Of a stretch of 64,000 bases of DNA, positions 63,382 to 64,000 are shown one piece after another (within the stretch, counting starts at the first letter, position 1; each line of letters starts with the position of its first letter). The position numbers and the translations under genes are program-made. Source of the stretch: Candidatus Methanimicrococcus odontotermitis (GTDB lineage: Archaea; Halobacteriota; Methanosarcinia; Methanosarcinales; Methanosarcinaceae); the NCBI GenBank assembly GCA_031286065.1, contig JAITUZ010000017.1, forward strand, positions 1-64,000, given 5' to 3'. The notes below the pieces were generated by a model that saw only the letters and a list, made by a program, of their open reading frames with translations, was not told the DNA's origin and ran no database searches.

Positions 63382-63438
63382 TTGAACCGGAGTAGATTCG
63401 CTCTGCAGGCGAACGCATAGCCGCTCTGCCACGTTGGC
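63367..63438 (-). tRNA. tRNA-Cys (GCA)
   Basis: Cloverleaf: acceptor GCCAACG/CGTTGGC, anticodon stem TTCGC-CTGCAGA-GCGAA, T-arm CCGGTTCAAATCCGG, U73 discriminator. Confidence 0.95.
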
Positions 63439-63547
63439 ATTTGTTATAAAAATCATCTCTCAAAGAGAGTTTCTTAAAGGGTTTTTTAGTATTTAAAAGG
63501 AACGGAGAGATTTTTAAAGTGGAAAACAATATTCATACGGTTAAAGA

Positions 63548-64000
63548 ATGACATCAGAGAAGAAACAAAACGAGGATAAAACATTAATTATCATCATCGG
63601 CGGATTTTTGGGAAGCGGCAAGACGACTTTAATTAAAGAGCTGGGAAAGCATTACGCTGCCGCCGGAGAAATTATCACATATTTCACAAATGAAGCGGGA
63701 GAAGAGTCAATAGACGGAGACTTACTGGGATATGATGTGGAAACGAAAGAAATAACAACCGCGTGTGTCACATGCAATCTGAAAGAAGTGATGTCAGCCG
63801 CCGTCGAACAACTGATTGAGCGTGTCCGGCCGGATATTTTGTTTATCGAACCGAAAGAAACTGTTTCACCGTTGGTTGTCAGAGAAGAACTGAATAAAAT
63901 GTCATTAAAATCAGGGTCGGAAGAACATAAATTCGCGCCGCTTATTACTTTAATTGACAGTTCGCGCTTTTTTAAAAATGTTAAAGAGAAAAAGAAAATA
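63548..64000 (+). CDS. CobW/G3E-type P-loop GTPase, partial (runs off window)
   Basis: MTSEKKQNEDKTLIIIIGGFLGSGKTTLIKEL...ITTACVTCNLKEV; open to window end. Confidence 0.88.
   Translation, partial: MTSEKKQNEDKTLIIIIGGFLGSGKTTLIKELGKHYAAAGEIITYFTNEAGEESIDGDLLGYDVETKEITTACVTCNLKEVMSAAVEQLIERVRPDILFIEPKETVSPLVVREELNKMSLKSGSEEHKFAPLITLIDSSRFFKNVKEKKKI

Overview
This looks like a chromosomal window from a methylotrophic methanogen of the Methanosarcinaceae type; a Methanimicrococcus-like host is my inference. Core content: a tetrahydrofolate C1 cluster (metF / MetV-like / DHPS / folD / glyA), cofE, radA, priL, cfbB-type amidotransferase, asd, a metal ABC transporter with a DtxR-type regulator, an MtaA/MtbA-family methyltransferase, a VOR/KOR oxidoreductase with a fused TPP+gamma subunit, npdG, IscA/HesB and archaeal NAC. 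Two accessory regions stand out. (1) About 22.7-27.9 kb is an AT-rich conflict/R-M-like island: a decayed McrA-like endonuclease remnant, a receiver-like protein, an 825-aa protein with two GHKL ATPase modules, and a Dcm-type 5mC methyltransferase. (2) About 44,338-63,381 is a ~19-kb integrated element, bounded by a 16-bp direct repeat of the tRNA-Cys(GCA) 3' end and carrying a tyrosine integrase. It encodes a DUF927-like helicase, a P-loop ATPase, a candidate two-TM spindle-virus-like capsid protein, a prepilin-peptidase-like protease, a double-RHH regulator with a perfect palindromic operator candidate, an iteron-like CCATGAC array, and large membrane/structural proteins. I read it as a probable tailless (spindle-type) provirus. 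The most striking observation: none of ~63 credible CDS in the window ends in TAG, yet three provirus genes have an in-frame TAG inside otherwise continuous coding sequence (46504, 54696, 54905). One of them has its perfect Shine-Dalgarno and ATG upstream of the TAG. This points to an archaeal virus using TAG as a sense codon, presumably pyrrolysine. The ORF track splits these genes; corrected models are given below.
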